This document shows, piece after piece, positions 1 through 8,850 of a stretch of DNA of 64,000 nt (position 1 is the first letter of the stretch; each line of letters begins with the position of its first letter). Where the stretch lies: assembly GCA_944326565.1 (NCBI GenBank), contig CALVEL010000002.1, positions 207,353 to 271,352 of the forward strand, written 5' to 3'. The position numbers and the translations under genes are program-made. The DNA is from Candidatus Gastranaerophilales bacterium (GTDB lineage Bacteria > Cyanobacteriota > Vampirovibrionia > Gastranaerophilales > Gastranaerophilaceae). The notes beneath the pieces were generated by a model that was not told the DNA's origin, searched no databases, and saw only the letters and a program-made list of their open reading frames with translations.

Positions 1-490
1 AGCAAAGAACACTTCCTACCGTAAAAATACCGACAGTTACAGTTGAACCTATTGCAAGACCAAAATAGGAATTGCCTTTAGTTTCTTGCGAGGTTGCTGT
101 CATTAGAACTACATAGCAAAGTGCAAAAGTAAATAAAAACTCCCCAGTAATCATTGGCCACATGTTGAATGCACAGCCCTCAAAATTAGCAACATGTCCT
201 GAAAAATGATTGACAATTAAAACAGCTAAAGTAGCTCCAATTAATTGTGATATTACGTATGGAATAAAATCATAAGCAGGAAGTGCTTTCCTTATGACTG
301 CGGCAAGTGATACAGCAGGGTTATAATGACCACCGCTTATATAACCTCCGGCATAGACCATAATCATTAATGCAAATCCTATTGCAATCGCGTTTATGAC
401 ACCGTCTCCGCCGAGTAAAAGTACACAACCTACTGTAAATACTAAAAAGAAAGTCCCGATAAATTCGACTATATAACTTCTAAAATTCAT
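1..490 (-). CDS. Aquaporin / glycerol facilitator (MIP family), 3' end cut by the window
   Basis: Membrane channel for water or small neutral solutes. About 163 residues are visible, beginning MNFRSYIVEF and running off the left edge. The first pore motif is clear in SGGHYNPAVS (NPA box), preceded by hydrophobic helices and followed by further membrane segments. The second NPA box lies outside the window, so water versus glycerol selectivity cannot be judged. The start at 488-490 is supported by an AAGGAG Shine-Dalgarno sequence just upstream on the minus strand. It is divergent from the pgeF-like gene. Family assignment is firm; the exact subfamily is not. Confidence 0.9.
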   Translation of the reverse strand, partial: MNFRSYIVEFIGTFFLVFTVGCVLLLGGDGVINAIAIGFALMIMVYAGGYISGGHYNPAVSLAAVIRKALPAYDFIPYVISQLIGATLAVLIVNHFSGHVANFEGCAFNMWPMITGEFLFTFALCYVVLMTATSQETKGNSYFGLAIGSTVTVGIFTVGSVLC

Positions 491-579
491 TTTTATCTCC
501 TTATTAAATTCTATTTTTTGTAAAAGTATCATGTATTCTCAAATCTTACTATTGTATAGTTGGATTAAAGTTTTTGGTA

Positions 580-585
580 TATAAT
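580..585 (+). promoter_or_regulatory. -10 box of a leaderless promoter for the pgeF-like gene
   Basis: TATAAT ends exactly 6 nt before the ATG at 592, so the predicted transcription start coincides with the start codon. There is no Shine-Dalgarno sequence. This argues against a TTG start at 574, which would lie upstream of the -10 box. Confidence 0.65.
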
Positions 586-591
586 ACATTT

Positions 592-1329
592 ATGTTTTAT
601 TTTGAAAAAATAAATAATAAATCAGTAATGAAATCGGATTTACTGTCCGGAGTAGAACATTTTTTTACAACAAGAGAAAGCATTATTAAAACAAAAGAAG
701 ATAATTTCTTAAAATTAGCAGAAACGAATAAAAAAATGTTCTGTGAAATTCTTAATGTAAAGAAGGAAAATTTTATAAACCCTTCTCAGACGCATTCAAC
801 AAATATTGAAATCGCAAAAGCAGGCAAAAAGGATTACCCTGAATGTGACGGTTTGATATTGGATAATCCTTTGCAGGCTGTGTTTCTTAATTTTGCGGAC
901 TGTACCCCTGTAATTTTATATGATGAAAAATTAAATATAGGAGCTGTCTCTCATGCGGGCTGGAGAGGGACAGCAGGAAAAATAGCTGTTTTGACTGTGC
1001 AAAAGATGATAAAAGATTACAGATCTGATGTTAAAAATATAAAAGCAGTAATAGGTCCAGCAATTTCTTTATGTTGTTATAATGTCGGTGAAGATGTATT
1101 AGATAAACTGACTTCAACAATAAAAAATTCCAGTGGAACTTTTGAAAAGAGAAATGATGAATTTTTTGTTGATTTAAAAGAAATAAATAAAAGGCAATTG
1201 AACGAAATCGGTATAAAAGATGTAGATGTATGTCCTTATTGTACAGTATGCGATAATGATATGTTTTTCTCGTACAGAAAAGAGCATGCAACAACAAACA
1301 GACATAGTGCAATTTTAAGATTAAAATAA
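592..1329 (+). CDS. pgeF: Laccase-domain purine nucleoside phosphorylase / polyphenol oxidase family protein (PgeF/YfiH)
   Basis: PgeF-family (DUF152) enzymes act on purine nucleosides or remove mis-incorporated L-Ser from peptidoglycan precursors; they were once called multicopper polyphenol oxidases. The family metal-site motifs are present in order: QTHSTNIEI, then SHAGWRGT, then CCYNVGEDV. The length of 245 residues is normal. The start is placed at ATG 592 (MFYFEK) because a TATAAT box covers 580-585. An upstream TTG at 574 would begin before the -10 box. The gene stands alone, between the divergent aquaporin and an independent promoter downstream. The precise substrate cannot be read from sequence. 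Confidence 0.88.
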   Translation: MFYFEKINNKSVMKSDLLSGVEHFFTTRESIIKTKEDNFLKLAETNKKMFCEILNVKKENFINPSQTHSTNIEIAKAGKKDYPECDGLILDNPLQAVFLNFADCTPVILYDEKLNIGAVSHAGWRGTAGKIAVLTVQKMIKDYRSDVKNIKAVIGPAISLCCYNVGEDVLDKLTSTIKNSSGTFEKRNDEFFVDLKEINKRQLNEIGIKDVDVCPYCTVCDNDMFFSYRKEHATTNRHSAILRLK

Positions 1330-1344
1330 AATATTTAAAAAATA

Positions 1345-1353
1345 TGATATACT
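1345..1353 (+). promoter_or_regulatory. Extended -10 promoter for the secreted toroid-like protein
   Basis: TGATATACT is an extended -10 element (TGn followed by TATACT). It lies about 40 nt upstream of the ATG at 1393, which has its own AAAGGA ribosome site, so this transcript carries a leader. Confidence 0.5.
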
Positions 1354-1392
1354 ACTCCTAATAAATGTAGTTTTGGAATTTGAAAGGAAAAT

Positions 1393-2580
1393 ATGAAATC
1401 ATCAATTTTTATAATAAGTTTTATATTGGCTATAACAATTTTAATGATATATTCTTTTTGGAAAAAAACTCCGGCAAGTGCTGAAGATATAAATAAAAAT
1501 CTTGATAATTCAATTTTGCTTGCAATACAATACTTGTCACAAAATACACTTCCTAGCGGGAGGTTTGTATACAATACAAATGTAAATCCTGATATTAAAT
1601 ACAATAATGTCAGATACAATGCTCTAAGACATGCGGGGACACTATATTCAATGTATTTGTGTGAAAAATATTTAAATAATTTTTCATTAAAAGAAAAACG
1701 TTACTTAGCTTCTGAATACTTTGTAAAAAGATATGTGAAAGAAATTTTACCTAATAAATATGCTGTAGTCTCTGATATGAAAGAAGAAAAAATGACGTCA
1801 GAACAAGCAAAACTCGGAGGCAGCGGGCTTGCATTGATAGGACTTTCCAATTTATACCCTGAGGGTAAAATTGATTTGAAAATTCTAAGAGGGCTTGGAG
1901 ATTTTATAATTTACATGCAAAAACCGGATGGAAGTTTTTATTCAAAATATTTGGTAACTAAAGTTAAAAAAGATGATGAGTTTGTTTCACTATATTACCC
2001 AGGTGAAGCTTGTTTAGGTCTTTTATATTTAAATGAAGTTGACCCTCAGGCAAAATGGGTTAAAGCATCTAAAAAAGGACTTTTGTATCTTGCAGACTTG
2101 AGAAAAGATAAAGGTAAAAAAGTCCCTTTTGACCACTGGGCAATGCTTGCGACAAGAAAGCTTTTTGAAAATCCTGATAACGGTCTCACTGTTGGCGAAA
2201 AATTACTTTTGCAAAAACATGCTGAGCAGATGGCAAACTCTATTTTAGATAAACAAATTACCGATCCGAAAAACAAATATCAAGGTGCATTTGAACAAAA
2301 TATAAGACTTTGCAGTATCGGTACAATTATGGAGGGGTTAGTTGCAATATATTATTGTACTGATGATGAGCAATTAAAAAGCAAAATATTAAACGCTTTA
2401 AATCTAGGTACTGCTTTTTTGAGCAGATATCAAGTAAAAGATGGTCTTAGAAAAGGTGGCATCCCGACAAATGCTTCTTGGAATTTAGCAGAAACTGAAG
2501 ATAAATCCAGAGTAATAAGAATTGATAATGTACAACATGTACTTTCTGCTTGGATAACTTACCTGCAAATCCAAAAATAA
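1393..2580 (+). CDS. Membrane-anchored or secreted protein, possible alpha/alpha-toroid fold, function unknown
   Basis: 395 residues. Residues 1-23 form a hydrophobic signal anchor (FIISFILAITILMIYSFW). The rest alternates amphipathic helices with small Gly-rich turns, such as AKLGGSGLALIGLSNLYP, QKPDGSFYSKY, YPGEACLGLLYL, and a final LSAWITYLQIQK. The recurring 'PDGSF' and 'GxAxLxLxYL' pattern resembles alpha/alpha-toroids such as prenyltransferase-like repeats or helical-barrel glycosidases. I cannot assign a family with certainty. The start is well supported by an AAAGGA site 6 nt upstream. It is convergent with the diguanylate cyclase and lies outside any operon. Confidence 0.7.
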   Translation: MKSSIFIISFILAITILMIYSFWKKTPASAEDINKNLDNSILLAIQYLSQNTLPSGRFVYNTNVNPDIKYNNVRYNALRHAGTLYSMYLCEKYLNNFSLKEKRYLASEYFVKRYVKEILPNKYAVVSDMKEEKMTSEQAKLGGSGLALIGLSNLYPEGKIDLKILRGLGDFIIYMQKPDGSFYSKYLVTKVKKDDEFVSLYYPGEACLGLLYLNEVDPQAKWVKASKKGLLYLADLRKDKGKKVPFDHWAMLATRKLFENPDNGLTVGEKLLLQKHAEQMANSILDKQITDPKNKYQGAFEQNIRLCSIGTIMEGLVAIYYCTDDEQLKSKILNALNLGTAFLSRYQVKDGLRKGGIPTNASWNLAETEDKSRVIRIDNVQHVLSAWITYLQIQK

Positions 2581-2602
2581 ATTTCAAATTCTCATATTTC
2601 AA

Positions 2603-3262
2603 TTATAAAGATGAGCTTGTAATAATTTGATTTCTACCTTGAGCTTTAGCAAGATATAGAGCTTTATCAGCATTGTCGATCATTTCATCAGGAGCTGAAA
2701 TATTTTCATTAAACCCTTCTACGCCGATGCTTACGGTTATTTTGAGATCATTGCCATCATAGTAAAATGGGTATTCTTCAATCGATTTCCTTAGTCTTTC
2801 AATAGGAATTAGTGCTTTTTCAATAGAGGTCTCAGTTAATATAATAATAAATTCTTCTCCGCCGTATCTGAATACCATATCGGTTTTTCTGAAATTTTGC
2901 ATTGTAAGATATGCAATTTCTCTCAAAACGTAATCACCGCAAAGATGTCCAAATGTATCGTTGATTTTTTTAAATAAATCGACATCTAAAATTGCAATGC
3001 TCAAATCACTTTTATATCTTTGAGCTCGCAAAAATTCTCGTTCTATTGTACTTTCAAAGTGCCTGCGGTTATAAAGCCCTGTAAGCGGATCAGTAACAGA
3101 CATATATTTGGTATGGGAATACATAAAATTAATCTTTTTAATTACATCAATTTTGTTGCATTCTGCTATAGGAAAACTCTTTATGATTTCTTCAATATTT
3201 GCTTGAATTTCATCAAGTAACTCAGGCGATAAATCAAAATCATTCCCCTTTTTACTGTCCAT
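2603..3262 (-). CDS. GGDEF-domain diguanylate cyclase
   Basis: Makes cyclic di-GMP from two GTP. 219 residues: a short helical N-terminus (about 1-55), then one GGDEF domain. The active site reads GGEEF at residues 134-138, and the inhibitory product-binding RxxD motif (RKTD, 125-128) sits five residues before it, so both catalysis and feedback inhibition should be intact. There is no membrane segment or recognisable sensor domain, so its input is unknown. An extended -10 (TGTTATAAT on the minus strand, 3287-3295) and a GAGG site precede the ATG. The window encodes a second GGDEF protein at 32680. Confidence 0.93.
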   Translation of the reverse strand: MDSKKGNDFDLSPELLDEIQANIEEIIKSFPIAECNKIDVIKKINFMYSHTKYMSVTDPLTGLYNRRHFESTIEREFLRAQRYKSDLSIAILDVDLFKKINDTFGHLCGDYVLREIAYLTMQNFRKTDMVFRYGGEEFIIILTETSIEKALIPIERLRKSIEEYPFYYDGNDLKITVSIGVEGFNENISAPDEMIDNADKALYLAKAQGRNQIITSSSL

Positions 3263-3286
3263 AATCTCAACCTCTTATTTAAAAAT

Positions 3287-3295
3287 ATTATAACA
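3287..3295 (-). promoter_or_regulatory. Extended -10 promoter of the diguanylate cyclase gene
   Basis: On the minus strand the sequence reads TGTTATAAT (TGn plus a consensus -10), about 25 nt upstream of the start codon. It is divergent from the leaderless promoter of the HD protein at 3323-3330. Confidence 0.55.
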
Positions 3296-3322
3296 TAAAA
3301 ATTGAAATATAAGGTTTTTTTT

Positions 3323-3330
3323 GCTAATGT
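3323..3330 (+). promoter_or_regulatory. Extended -10 of a leaderless promoter for the HD-domain gene
   Basis: TGCTAATGT begins at 3322/3323 and the hexamer TAATGT ends at 3330, exactly 6 nt before the ATG at 3337. No Shine-Dalgarno sequence lies near the start codon. Confidence 0.5.
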
Positions 3331-3336
3331 TTTTGT

Positions 3337-3927
3337 ATGAAATTATCAGCAGAAGAATTATTAAAAAAGTATTCAAATGACTCTTCGCATCCTTTGGAAG
3401 TAAGAAGACTGGCAATGATGATTTTTGATGAAGTATCAGAAAAAGTTTGTGAGATGCCAGAAAAATACAGAAAACTTTTAGAAAACGCAGCTGTCCTGCA
3501 TGACATAGGCTATTATGTAGATAGCAAAAGCCATAATAAACACAGCCAAAATATGGTGTTAGAAAATGGTATTTTAGGTTTTGACGGGAAAGAAACAGCT
3601 TTTATCGCATGTATTTGTCGTTTCCATAGAGGCAGTCTGCCGGATAAAGAGAAACATGAAATTTATTGTGAATGTGATAAAAAAGAACGAAAAATGATAA
3701 AACGTCTAGCAGGTATTTTGCGTCTTGCAGATGGACTGGATAGAGCTCATCTTGCTCTGATTAAAAAAATTTCTTTGCACTATGATGAAGATAATAATAT
3801 AGTAGAATTTATTCTTACACCGAACACTCCTGATTATTATCCTGATCTTACATCCGCATTGCGAAAAAGAGATCTTTTCGAAATTGGTTTTAAAACACAA
3901 GCTGTATTAAAATTTGCTCATTACTAG
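3337..3927 (+). CDS. Stand-alone HD-domain protein related to the Ppx/GppA C-terminal domain
   Basis: 196 residues. HD signature AAVLHDIGYYV (metal-binding His-Asp pair), then HNKHSQNMV and FIACICRFHRGSLPD, the arrangement seen in the C-terminal domain of exopolyphosphatase/guanosine pentaphosphatase proteins. The N-terminal ASKHA phosphatase domain is absent, so this is a free-standing HD hydrolase that probably acts on a nucleotide or phosphoanhydride. It appears to be leaderless. The last four bases overlap the end of the convergent XRE gene. The substrate is unknown. Confidence 0.78.
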   Translation: MKLSAEELLKKYSNDSSHPLEVRRLAMMIFDEVSEKVCEMPEKYRKLLENAAVLHDIGYYVDSKSHNKHSQNMVLENGILGFDGKETAFIACICRFHRGSLPDKEKHEIYCECDKKERKMIKRLAGILRLADGLDRAHLALIKKISLHYDEDNNIVEFILTPNTPDYYPDLTSALRKRDLFEIGFKTQAVLKFAHY

Positions 3928-4256
3928 TTCAAGAAGGTCATATCTTTTGCAATTTTAATTAATAATTTAAGCTTTTCCTCGTCTAAAAAAGGTAAAAGAT
4001 TCTTCAATCTGTTTTCCAAATCATCTCTGGTGATTTGATCCTCAAAAATGAAAAACTCAGATACGTTAACATTCATAACTGTTGCTAATTTTTCAATTAA
4101 ATCACAAGATGGGAAATTTTTAGCATTTTCAAGTAAGGAAATATATCTGAAATCAACACCTACATTTTCAGCAAGCTGTTCCTGAGTCATTTTTCTTGAT
4201 TTTCTGATTCTTTTTAAATTGTCAGCGAATTTTTGTTTTAAATTTTTATTTTCCAT
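3924..4256 (-). CDS. XRE-family (Cro/CI) transcriptional regulator
   Basis: 110 residues. The helix-turn-helix spans about residues 11-65: RIRKSRKMTQEQLAENVGVD then RYISLLENAKNFPS, with a typical recognition-helix arrangement. The C-terminal 40 residues are Leu/Lys-rich helix (LENRLKNLLPFLDEEKLKLL), probably for dimerisation. It is divergent from the glycosyltransferase gene across a 140-bp AT-rich spacer and may control it or itself. A weak -10 (TAAACT) sits 6 nt before the ATG, so this too may be leaderless. No ligand domain is visible. Confidence 0.85.
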   Translation of the reverse strand: MENKNLKQKFADNLKRIRKSRKMTQEQLAENVGVDFRYISLLENAKNFPSCDLIEKLATVMNVNVSEFFIFEDQITRDDLENRLKNLLPFLDEEKLKLLIKIAKDMTFLN

Positions 4257-4313
4257 AACAATAGTTTAAAGATAAAAGATATAAATATTTACTTACCATA
4301 TTGATGAAAAATA

Positions 4314-4342
4314 TTGACAATTTTCTAATTAATATATAGAAT
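4314..4342 (+). promoter_or_regulatory. Sigma-70-type promoter for the glycosyltransferase gene
   Basis: TTGACA (4314-4319), a 17-bp spacer, then TAGAAT (4337-4342). The predicted start is near 4349, giving a leader of about 47 nt that contains AAAGG before the TTG start codon. Confidence 0.65.
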
Positions 4343-4395
4343 TACCATGTTTAACAACGAATAATATATATTTTTTCTATATAAAGGTTAGAATA

Positions 4396-5250
4396 TTGTC
4401 AAAAGTTAGTGTAATCATACCAGTTTATAATAGAGAAAAATTTTTGGGACGATGTCTTGGTAGTGTAATCAACCAGAGCTTAAAAGATATAGAAATAATA
4501 TGCATTGATGATGGCTCAACAGATAAAAGCCTAGAAATTTTGAAAACATATGCACAAAAAGATAATCGTATAAAAATTCTTACACAAAAAAATTCAGGTC
4601 CTTCAATATCTCGTAATATAGGACTGAAAATAGCGCAGAGTGAATATGTAAGCTTTGTAGATTCTGATGATTGGATTGATTTGGAATTTTTGGAAAAACT
4701 CTATTCAACTGCAAAAAAATATAATGCCGATATAGTCTGTGCTGGGATAAAAAGACTAAGAAGCTACAAGTGGAAATACCATTTAAAATTTGAAAAAGAA
4801 GAGTTTACAGAAAATATCGATAGAAAATTTCAGCTTTGTGATGTTCCTGAAAAATGTTATCCAGTTAATAAGATTTATAAACTATCGGAGCTAAAAAAAC
4901 ATAATATATATTTTGAGCCAGGTGTCCTATATGAAGACAGATGTTTTACCTGTGAAACTTTAGTAAAATTGAAAAGATTAGTTGTAATTCCTGATGTCTA
5001 TTACAATTATTGGACAAACCCTAATTCAATAGTTAAAACAAAATCTGAAAAAAATTCAAAAGATAATTTATATACTTATAAAAAAATGATGGATTATTTG
5101 AAAGAGAATAATATTAATTTGGATCATTATGTGAAAGACTTTAAAAGGTATAGTTTTTGTGGATTTACAATATTAAAAATTAAGACTTATAAAAACAGAA
5201 AAGAATATAGGCTGTTTAATATCTTAAAGTATGTCAGGAAGCTTAAATAA
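4396..5250 (+). CDS. Family 2 glycosyltransferase
   Basis: Transfers a sugar from a nucleotide donor, probably for surface glycan or cell-envelope polysaccharide. The GT-A nucleotide-binding motifs are clear: VSVIIPVYNREKFL at the N-terminus, IEIICIDDGSTDKSLEIL, and the metal-binding VDSDDWID. 284 residues is somewhat short but complete for a soluble GT2. The start is a TTG at 4396 with AAAGG 8 nt upstream; no ATG fits the conserved N-terminus. No other glycan genes are adjacent, so the acceptor cannot be inferred. Confidence 0.9.
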   Translation: MSKVSVIIPVYNREKFLGRCLGSVINQSLKDIEIICIDDGSTDKSLEILKTYAQKDNRIKILTQKNSGPSISRNIGLKIAQSEYVSFVDSDDWIDLEFLEKLYSTAKKYNADIVCAGIKRLRSYKWKYHLKFEKEEFTENIDRKFQLCDVPEKCYPVNKIYKLSELKKHNIYFEPGVLYEDRCFTCETLVKLKRLVVIPDVYYNYWTNPNSIVKTKSEKNSKDNLYTYKKMMDYLKENNINLDHYVKDFKRYSFCGFTILKIKTYKNRKEYRLFNILKYVRKLK

Positions 5251-5259
5251 CGGTTTGTT

Positions 5260-5292
5260 AAAAATTGTAACGAAAATTCTAAAAATTGTAAC
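5260..5292 (+). repeat. 12-bp direct repeat, 21-bp period, upstream of a small gene
   Basis: AAAAATTGTAAC occurs at 5260-5271 and exactly again at 5281-5292. The 21-bp period is two helical turns, so both copies face the same side of the DNA, as expected for a tandem operator. It lies just after the glycosyltransferase stop and upstream of the 94-residue protein. Confidence 0.45.
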
Positions 5293-5349
5293 ATTTCTTC
5301 ATGAAAAATACTTTATATATATAAGGGAAAAATAAAAAGGAAAAATGTT

Positions 5350-5634
5350 ATGAGTTTCGATGCAAATGTACTGAGCGTAAAGCCTGTAATCAGAGAAGCT
5401 GCAAACATGAACAATGATGGCGGCGGCGGAAACCTTGGTTATATGCAGCGCGGCAAAAAAGAGGAAGAAAAAGAAAAGAAATTCTTTTCTGATGAAAGTA
5501 TTTTTGATAAAAAAAATAAAACGGATTTATTTGTAAGCAGTAAAGAAATAGAAATTCCAGAAGAATACAAATTCAGCCTGAAAAAGTTAATTTTTAAATA
5601 TATAGCAAAAATTAAAAGGGTGTTAAAGCATTAG
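5350..5634 (+). CDS. Small protein of unknown function with a Gly-rich stretch
   Basis: 94 residues. An N-terminal segment (MSFDANVLSVKPVI) is followed by a glycine run in NNDGGGGNLGYMQRG, a strongly charged stretch (KKEEEKEKKFF), and a basic C-terminal helix (LKKLIFKYIAKIKRVLKH). There is no signal peptide or known domain. The AAAAAGGAAAA site and the ATG at 5350 give a plausible start. The basic C-terminal helix could bind membrane or nucleic acid, but that is speculation. Confidence 0.6.
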   Translation: MSFDANVLSVKPVIREAANMNNDGGGGNLGYMQRGKKEEEKEKKFFSDESIFDKKNKTDLFVSSKEIEIPEEYKFSLKKLIFKYIAKIKRVLKH

Positions 5635-5672
5635 GATTTGATTTTCTGAAAATATATACCATAATATAGTTA

Positions 5673-6386
5673 ATGGAGAGATTTTTTACAAAAACGGAAG
5701 ATGACATCAAAATAGCATTTAATTATTACAGAACTGGTCATGAAGAAGTTGTAATAATATGTCCGGGATGGTTTATGACTAAAGATAGCAAAGCTTTTTC
5801 GAGTCTTGCGGAAGATTTATCAACTAAACTTGATGTAATATCTATGGATTTTAGAGGACATGGCGAAAGTGAGGGGTATTTTACATTCACATCAAAAGAA
5901 ATTCTTGACCTTGAAGCTGTAATTAAATATGCAAAAAAATATTATAAAAGAATTTACTTAATGGGTTTTTCACTTGGTGGGGCTTTGGTGTTGATTGAAG
6001 GTGCTCTACATAATAAAGTTGATAAAATTATTTCAATATCAGCTCCGACTGATTTTTACAGAATAGAAAATAAAATGTGGCATCCGAATGCTTGGATTCC
6101 AACATTAAAAAAGTTTGAGCCTAAACGCTGGCTATCAGTAAGACCTTCTTTAGTAATTCATAAGAAAATTAAACCCATAGATATTGTTGATAAAATAACA
6201 GCTCCGACACTTTTTATAGCTGGAGCAAAAGATGTCACAGTCTGTCCCTGGCATACAGAAATGCTGTATCAAAAAGCTCAATGTAAAAAAGCATTTGAAT
6301 TTTTTGAAAATGGTATTCATGCAGAAGATATTTTTATTAATGAACGAGAAAGATTTCTGAATATTTGCCTGCAATGGCTAAGTTAA
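5673..6386 (+). CDS. Alpha/beta-hydrolase fold protein
   Basis: 237 residues with the serine hydrolase arrangement: oxyanion/strand region VVIICPGWFMTKDS, nucleophile elbow MGFSLGGAL (GxSxG), acid in FIAGAKDVTVCP, and base in ENGIHAEDIF. DFRGHGESEGYF is typical of esterase/acylglycerol-lipase-like members. It has no signal peptide, so it should be cytoplasmic. It has a CATAAT box 7 nt before the ATG and no Shine-Dalgarno sequence, so it is near-leaderless. The substrate is unknown. Confidence 0.85.
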   Translation: MERFFTKTEDDIKIAFNYYRTGHEEVVIICPGWFMTKDSKAFSSLAEDLSTKLDVISMDFRGHGESEGYFTFTSKEILDLEAVIKYAKKYYKRIYLMGFSLGGALVLIEGALHNKVDKIISISAPTDFYRIENKMWHPNAWIPTLKKFEPKRWLSVRPSLVIHKKIKPIDIVDKITAPTLFIAGAKDVTVCPWHTEMLYQKAQCKKAFEFFENGIHAEDIFINERERFLNICLQWLS

Positions 6387-6419
6387 ATCAATAAATGATT
6401 TTGCTTAAAAAGTTTTTTA

Positions 6420-6428
6420 TGCTACACT
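6420..6428 (+). promoter_or_regulatory. Extended -10 of a leaderless promoter for hom
   Basis: TGCTACACT (TGn plus TACACT) ends 6 nt before the ATG at 6435, placing the predicted transcript start on the A of AUG. No ribosome site is present. Confidence 0.6.
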
Positions 6429-6434
6429 CTGTAT

Positions 6435-7712
6435 ATGGAAAAGAAAAAAATTAAAATCGGATTAATCGGGTTAGGCACAGTCGGAACAGGTGTGTATAAG
6501 ACTTTAGAACCTTATGAGGATATAGAAATAACTAAAATCGGGGTGAAGAATATAAACAAGCCTCGTAATATTGAAAATTTGAATAAGTCAATTTTGACAG
6601 AAGACAGCTACGAAGTTGCGACAGACCCTGAAATTGATATTGTATGTGAATTAATAGGCGGAGTTCAGCCGGCGTTTGATTTGATAAAAACAGCGATAAA
6701 AAATGGTAAACATATAGTTACTGCAAATAAAGAACTTCTTGCAAAACATGGTGAAGAACTTTTTAATTATGCTGAAAAATATAATAAAGTTGTTCTTTAT
6801 GAAGCAGCGATTGCAGGCGGAATTCCTTTGATTATGCCAATCAAAACGATTATGGCAGGCAATAAAATTAACAAGATTGAGGCTATTTTAAATGGAACAA
6901 CCAATTATATTTTGACAAAGATGGATGTACAGGGTGCATCTTACGAATCTGTTTTAAAAGAAGCTCAAGAATTGGGTTATGCCGAAACTGATCCGACAGG
7001 AGATGTAGAAGGATTTGATGCTGCATACAAAATTACAACCCTTGCAACAATCGCATTTAGAAAACGGATTAAACTGGATAATGTATATCGTGAGGGTATT
7101 ACCAAAATTCGAGCTCAAGATATGCATGCTGCAAACGACTTGGGTTATAAAATAAAACTTATAGCTTCAGCTACATTAAACGAAGATGGAAAAGCTGATG
7201 TAAGAGTTCATCCTATGTTGATTTCTAAAAAATCAACTCTGGCGCATATTGATTATGTAACGAATGCCGTAAGTCTTTCAGGTCATCCGATAGGTGATAT
7301 TACACTATCAGGTCCCGGAGCTGGAGAATTCCCGACAGCAAGCTCTGTTGTTGGTGATATCCTTGCAATAGTTGCAGAACTTGGCAAAACGGATTATCTG
7401 CTTCCGATGATGAGATGCAGGCATGATGAAATGGCTGATTGTATAAATATTAAAGATACAATGAACAAATATTATCTTTCAATAAATGCCAAAAATAATA
7501 AAGGTGTAATCGGTACGATCGGCAAAATTTGTGCGGATAACGATATAAGCCTTCAAAGCATTGTCCAACGTGGTGTAGATGAGGATAACACGGCAAATAT
7601 TACCGTGATTACGGAATTAGCACTTGAAAAGAATATGAGAAGAGCAGTCGATGCCTTTGAAAAAGATAAATTTATCAACAAAGTTAACAGCCTGATTAGA
7701 GTTCAGGTATAG
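6435..7712 (+). CDS. hom: Homoserine dehydrogenase
   Basis: Reduces aspartate semialdehyde to homoserine with NAD(P)H, the branch point to threonine and methionine. 425 residues in three parts: an N-terminal Rossmann domain (GLIGLGTVGTGVY), a catalytic domain (TANKELLAKHG, AAIAGGIPLI, NGTTNYIL, ELGYAETDPTGDVEG), and a C-terminal ACT domain from about residue 350 (NNKGVIGTIGKICADNDISL) that usually gives threonine feedback. It is followed 12 nt later by threonine synthase, so the two form a threonine operon. The transcript is probably leaderless. Confidence 0.96.
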   Translation: MEKKKIKIGLIGLGTVGTGVYKTLEPYEDIEITKIGVKNINKPRNIENLNKSILTEDSYEVATDPEIDIVCELIGGVQPAFDLIKTAIKNGKHIVTANKELLAKHGEELFNYAEKYNKVVLYEAAIAGGIPLIMPIKTIMAGNKINKIEAILNGTTNYILTKMDVQGASYESVLKEAQELGYAETDPTGDVEGFDAAYKITTLATIAFRKRIKLDNVYREGITKIRAQDMHAANDLGYKIKLIASATLNEDGKADVRVHPMLISKKSTLAHIDYVTNAVSLSGHPIGDITLSGPGAGEFPTASSVVGDILAIVAELGKTDYLLPMMRCRHDEMADCINIKDTMNKYYLSINAKNNKGVIGTIGKICADNDISLQSIVQRGVDEDNTANITVITELALEKNMRRAVDAFEKDKFINKVNSLIRVQV

Positions 7713-7724
7713 AGGATTAAAAAT

Positions 7725-8792
7725 ATGATGACCGAAAAAAAATACTATCAAGGATTAATCAATACATTTAGAGAATACTTACCCGTAAGTGACAAAACTC
7801 CTGTTGTTACGTTGAATGAAGGGAATACTCCGTTAATAAAGGCTGATAATTTGGCTAAAAAAATCGGACTTAATGCTGAAATTTATTTAAAATTTGAAGG
7901 CTGTAACCCGACAGGAAGCTTTAAAGACCGCGGTATGACAATGGCAGTTTCAAAAGCAAAAGAGGATGGAGCAGGTGCAATAATTTGCGCATCAACAGGA
8001 AACACCTCAGCTTCAGCTGCTGCATACGGCGCAAAGGCAGGCATGAGAACTTTTGTTTTAATTCCTGACGGTTATATTGCTTTAGGAAAATTATCTCAGG
8101 CGATGATGTACGGTGCTGAAATTATCGCAATTCAGGGAAATTTTGATGAAGCACTTGAATTGGTCAGAAAAATTGCTGATGAATATCCTATTACTTTGGT
8201 AAATTCTGTGAACCCGTACAGAATAGAAGGTCAAAAGACAGGTGCGTTTGAGATTATAAATTCTTTAGGTCAAGCACCTGATTATCACTTTATTCCTGTC
8301 GGAAATGCAGGAAACATAACCGCTTATTGGAAAGGTTATAAAGAATGGTACAATTTAGGTAAAATACCATCACTTCCTAAGATGATGGGATTTGAAGCTG
8401 AAGGAGCTGCTGCAATAGTTAAGGGCGAAAGGATTTTGAAACCTGAAACTTTGGCAACTGCAATCAGAATAGGTAATCCTGCAAGCTGGAAATTTGCAGA
8501 AGCTGCTCGTGACGAAAGCAATGGAATGATTAACTTTGTAACTGATGAAGAAATCGTAAAAGCATACAAGCTTATTGCCTCAACCGAGGGCGTATTGGCA
8601 GAACCAGCAAGTGCCGCTTCTGTTGCTGGGCTAATCAAGGTTAAAGATCAAATTAAAGAAGGTTCTAAAATCGTTTGTATTTTAACAGGGAACGGTTTGA
8701 AAGATCCAGATAATGCGATTAAATATTCAAATGCTGATGTGAAAAAGACAACATCAAATATGACTGATATTTTAAGAGCTATGAATATATAG
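7725..8792 (+). CDS. thrC: Threonine synthase
   Basis: PLP enzyme converting O-phosphohomoserine to threonine. 355 residues, fold type II. The PLP-binding lysine lies in [10 protein letters not shown], with a substrate/cofactor loop [18 protein letters not shown] and a phosphate-binding [15 protein letters not shown]. The short form matches the bacterial type without the long N-terminal extension. There are two candidate starts, ATG at 7725 and 7728, with GAGGA about 10 nt upstream. It ends the hom-thrC operon and is followed by an intrinsic terminator. Confidence 0.96.
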   Translation: MMTEKKYYQGLINTFREYLPVSDKTPVVTLNEGNTPLIKADNLAKKIGLNAEIYLKFEGCNPTGSFKDRGMTMAVSKAKEDGAGAIICASTGNTSASAAAYGAKAGMRTFVLIPDGYIALGKLSQAMMYGAEIIAIQGNFDEALELVRKIADEYPITLVNSVNPYRIEGQKTGAFEIINSLGQAPDYHFIPVGNAGNITAYWKGYKEWYNLGKIPSLPKMMGFEAEGAAAIVKGERILKPETLATAIRIGNPASWKFAEAARDESNGMINFVTDEEIVKAYKLIASTEGVLAEPASAASVAGLIKVKDQIKEGSKIVCILTGNGLKDPDNAIKYSNADVKKTTSNMTDILRAMNI

Positions 8793-8820
8793 TTTGGTTT
8801 TAAATAATCAAATAGAACCT

Positions 8821-8850
8821 AAAGAGCCCTTTGTTTTAAGGGCTTTTTTA
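8821..8850 (+). terminator. Intrinsic terminator after hom-thrC
   Basis: A 9-bp stem (AAAGAGCCC with GGGCTTTTT, one G-T pair) around a 10-nt loop, running into a T tract. The stop codon of the minus-strand XRE remnant lies inside the T tract. Confidence 0.8.
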
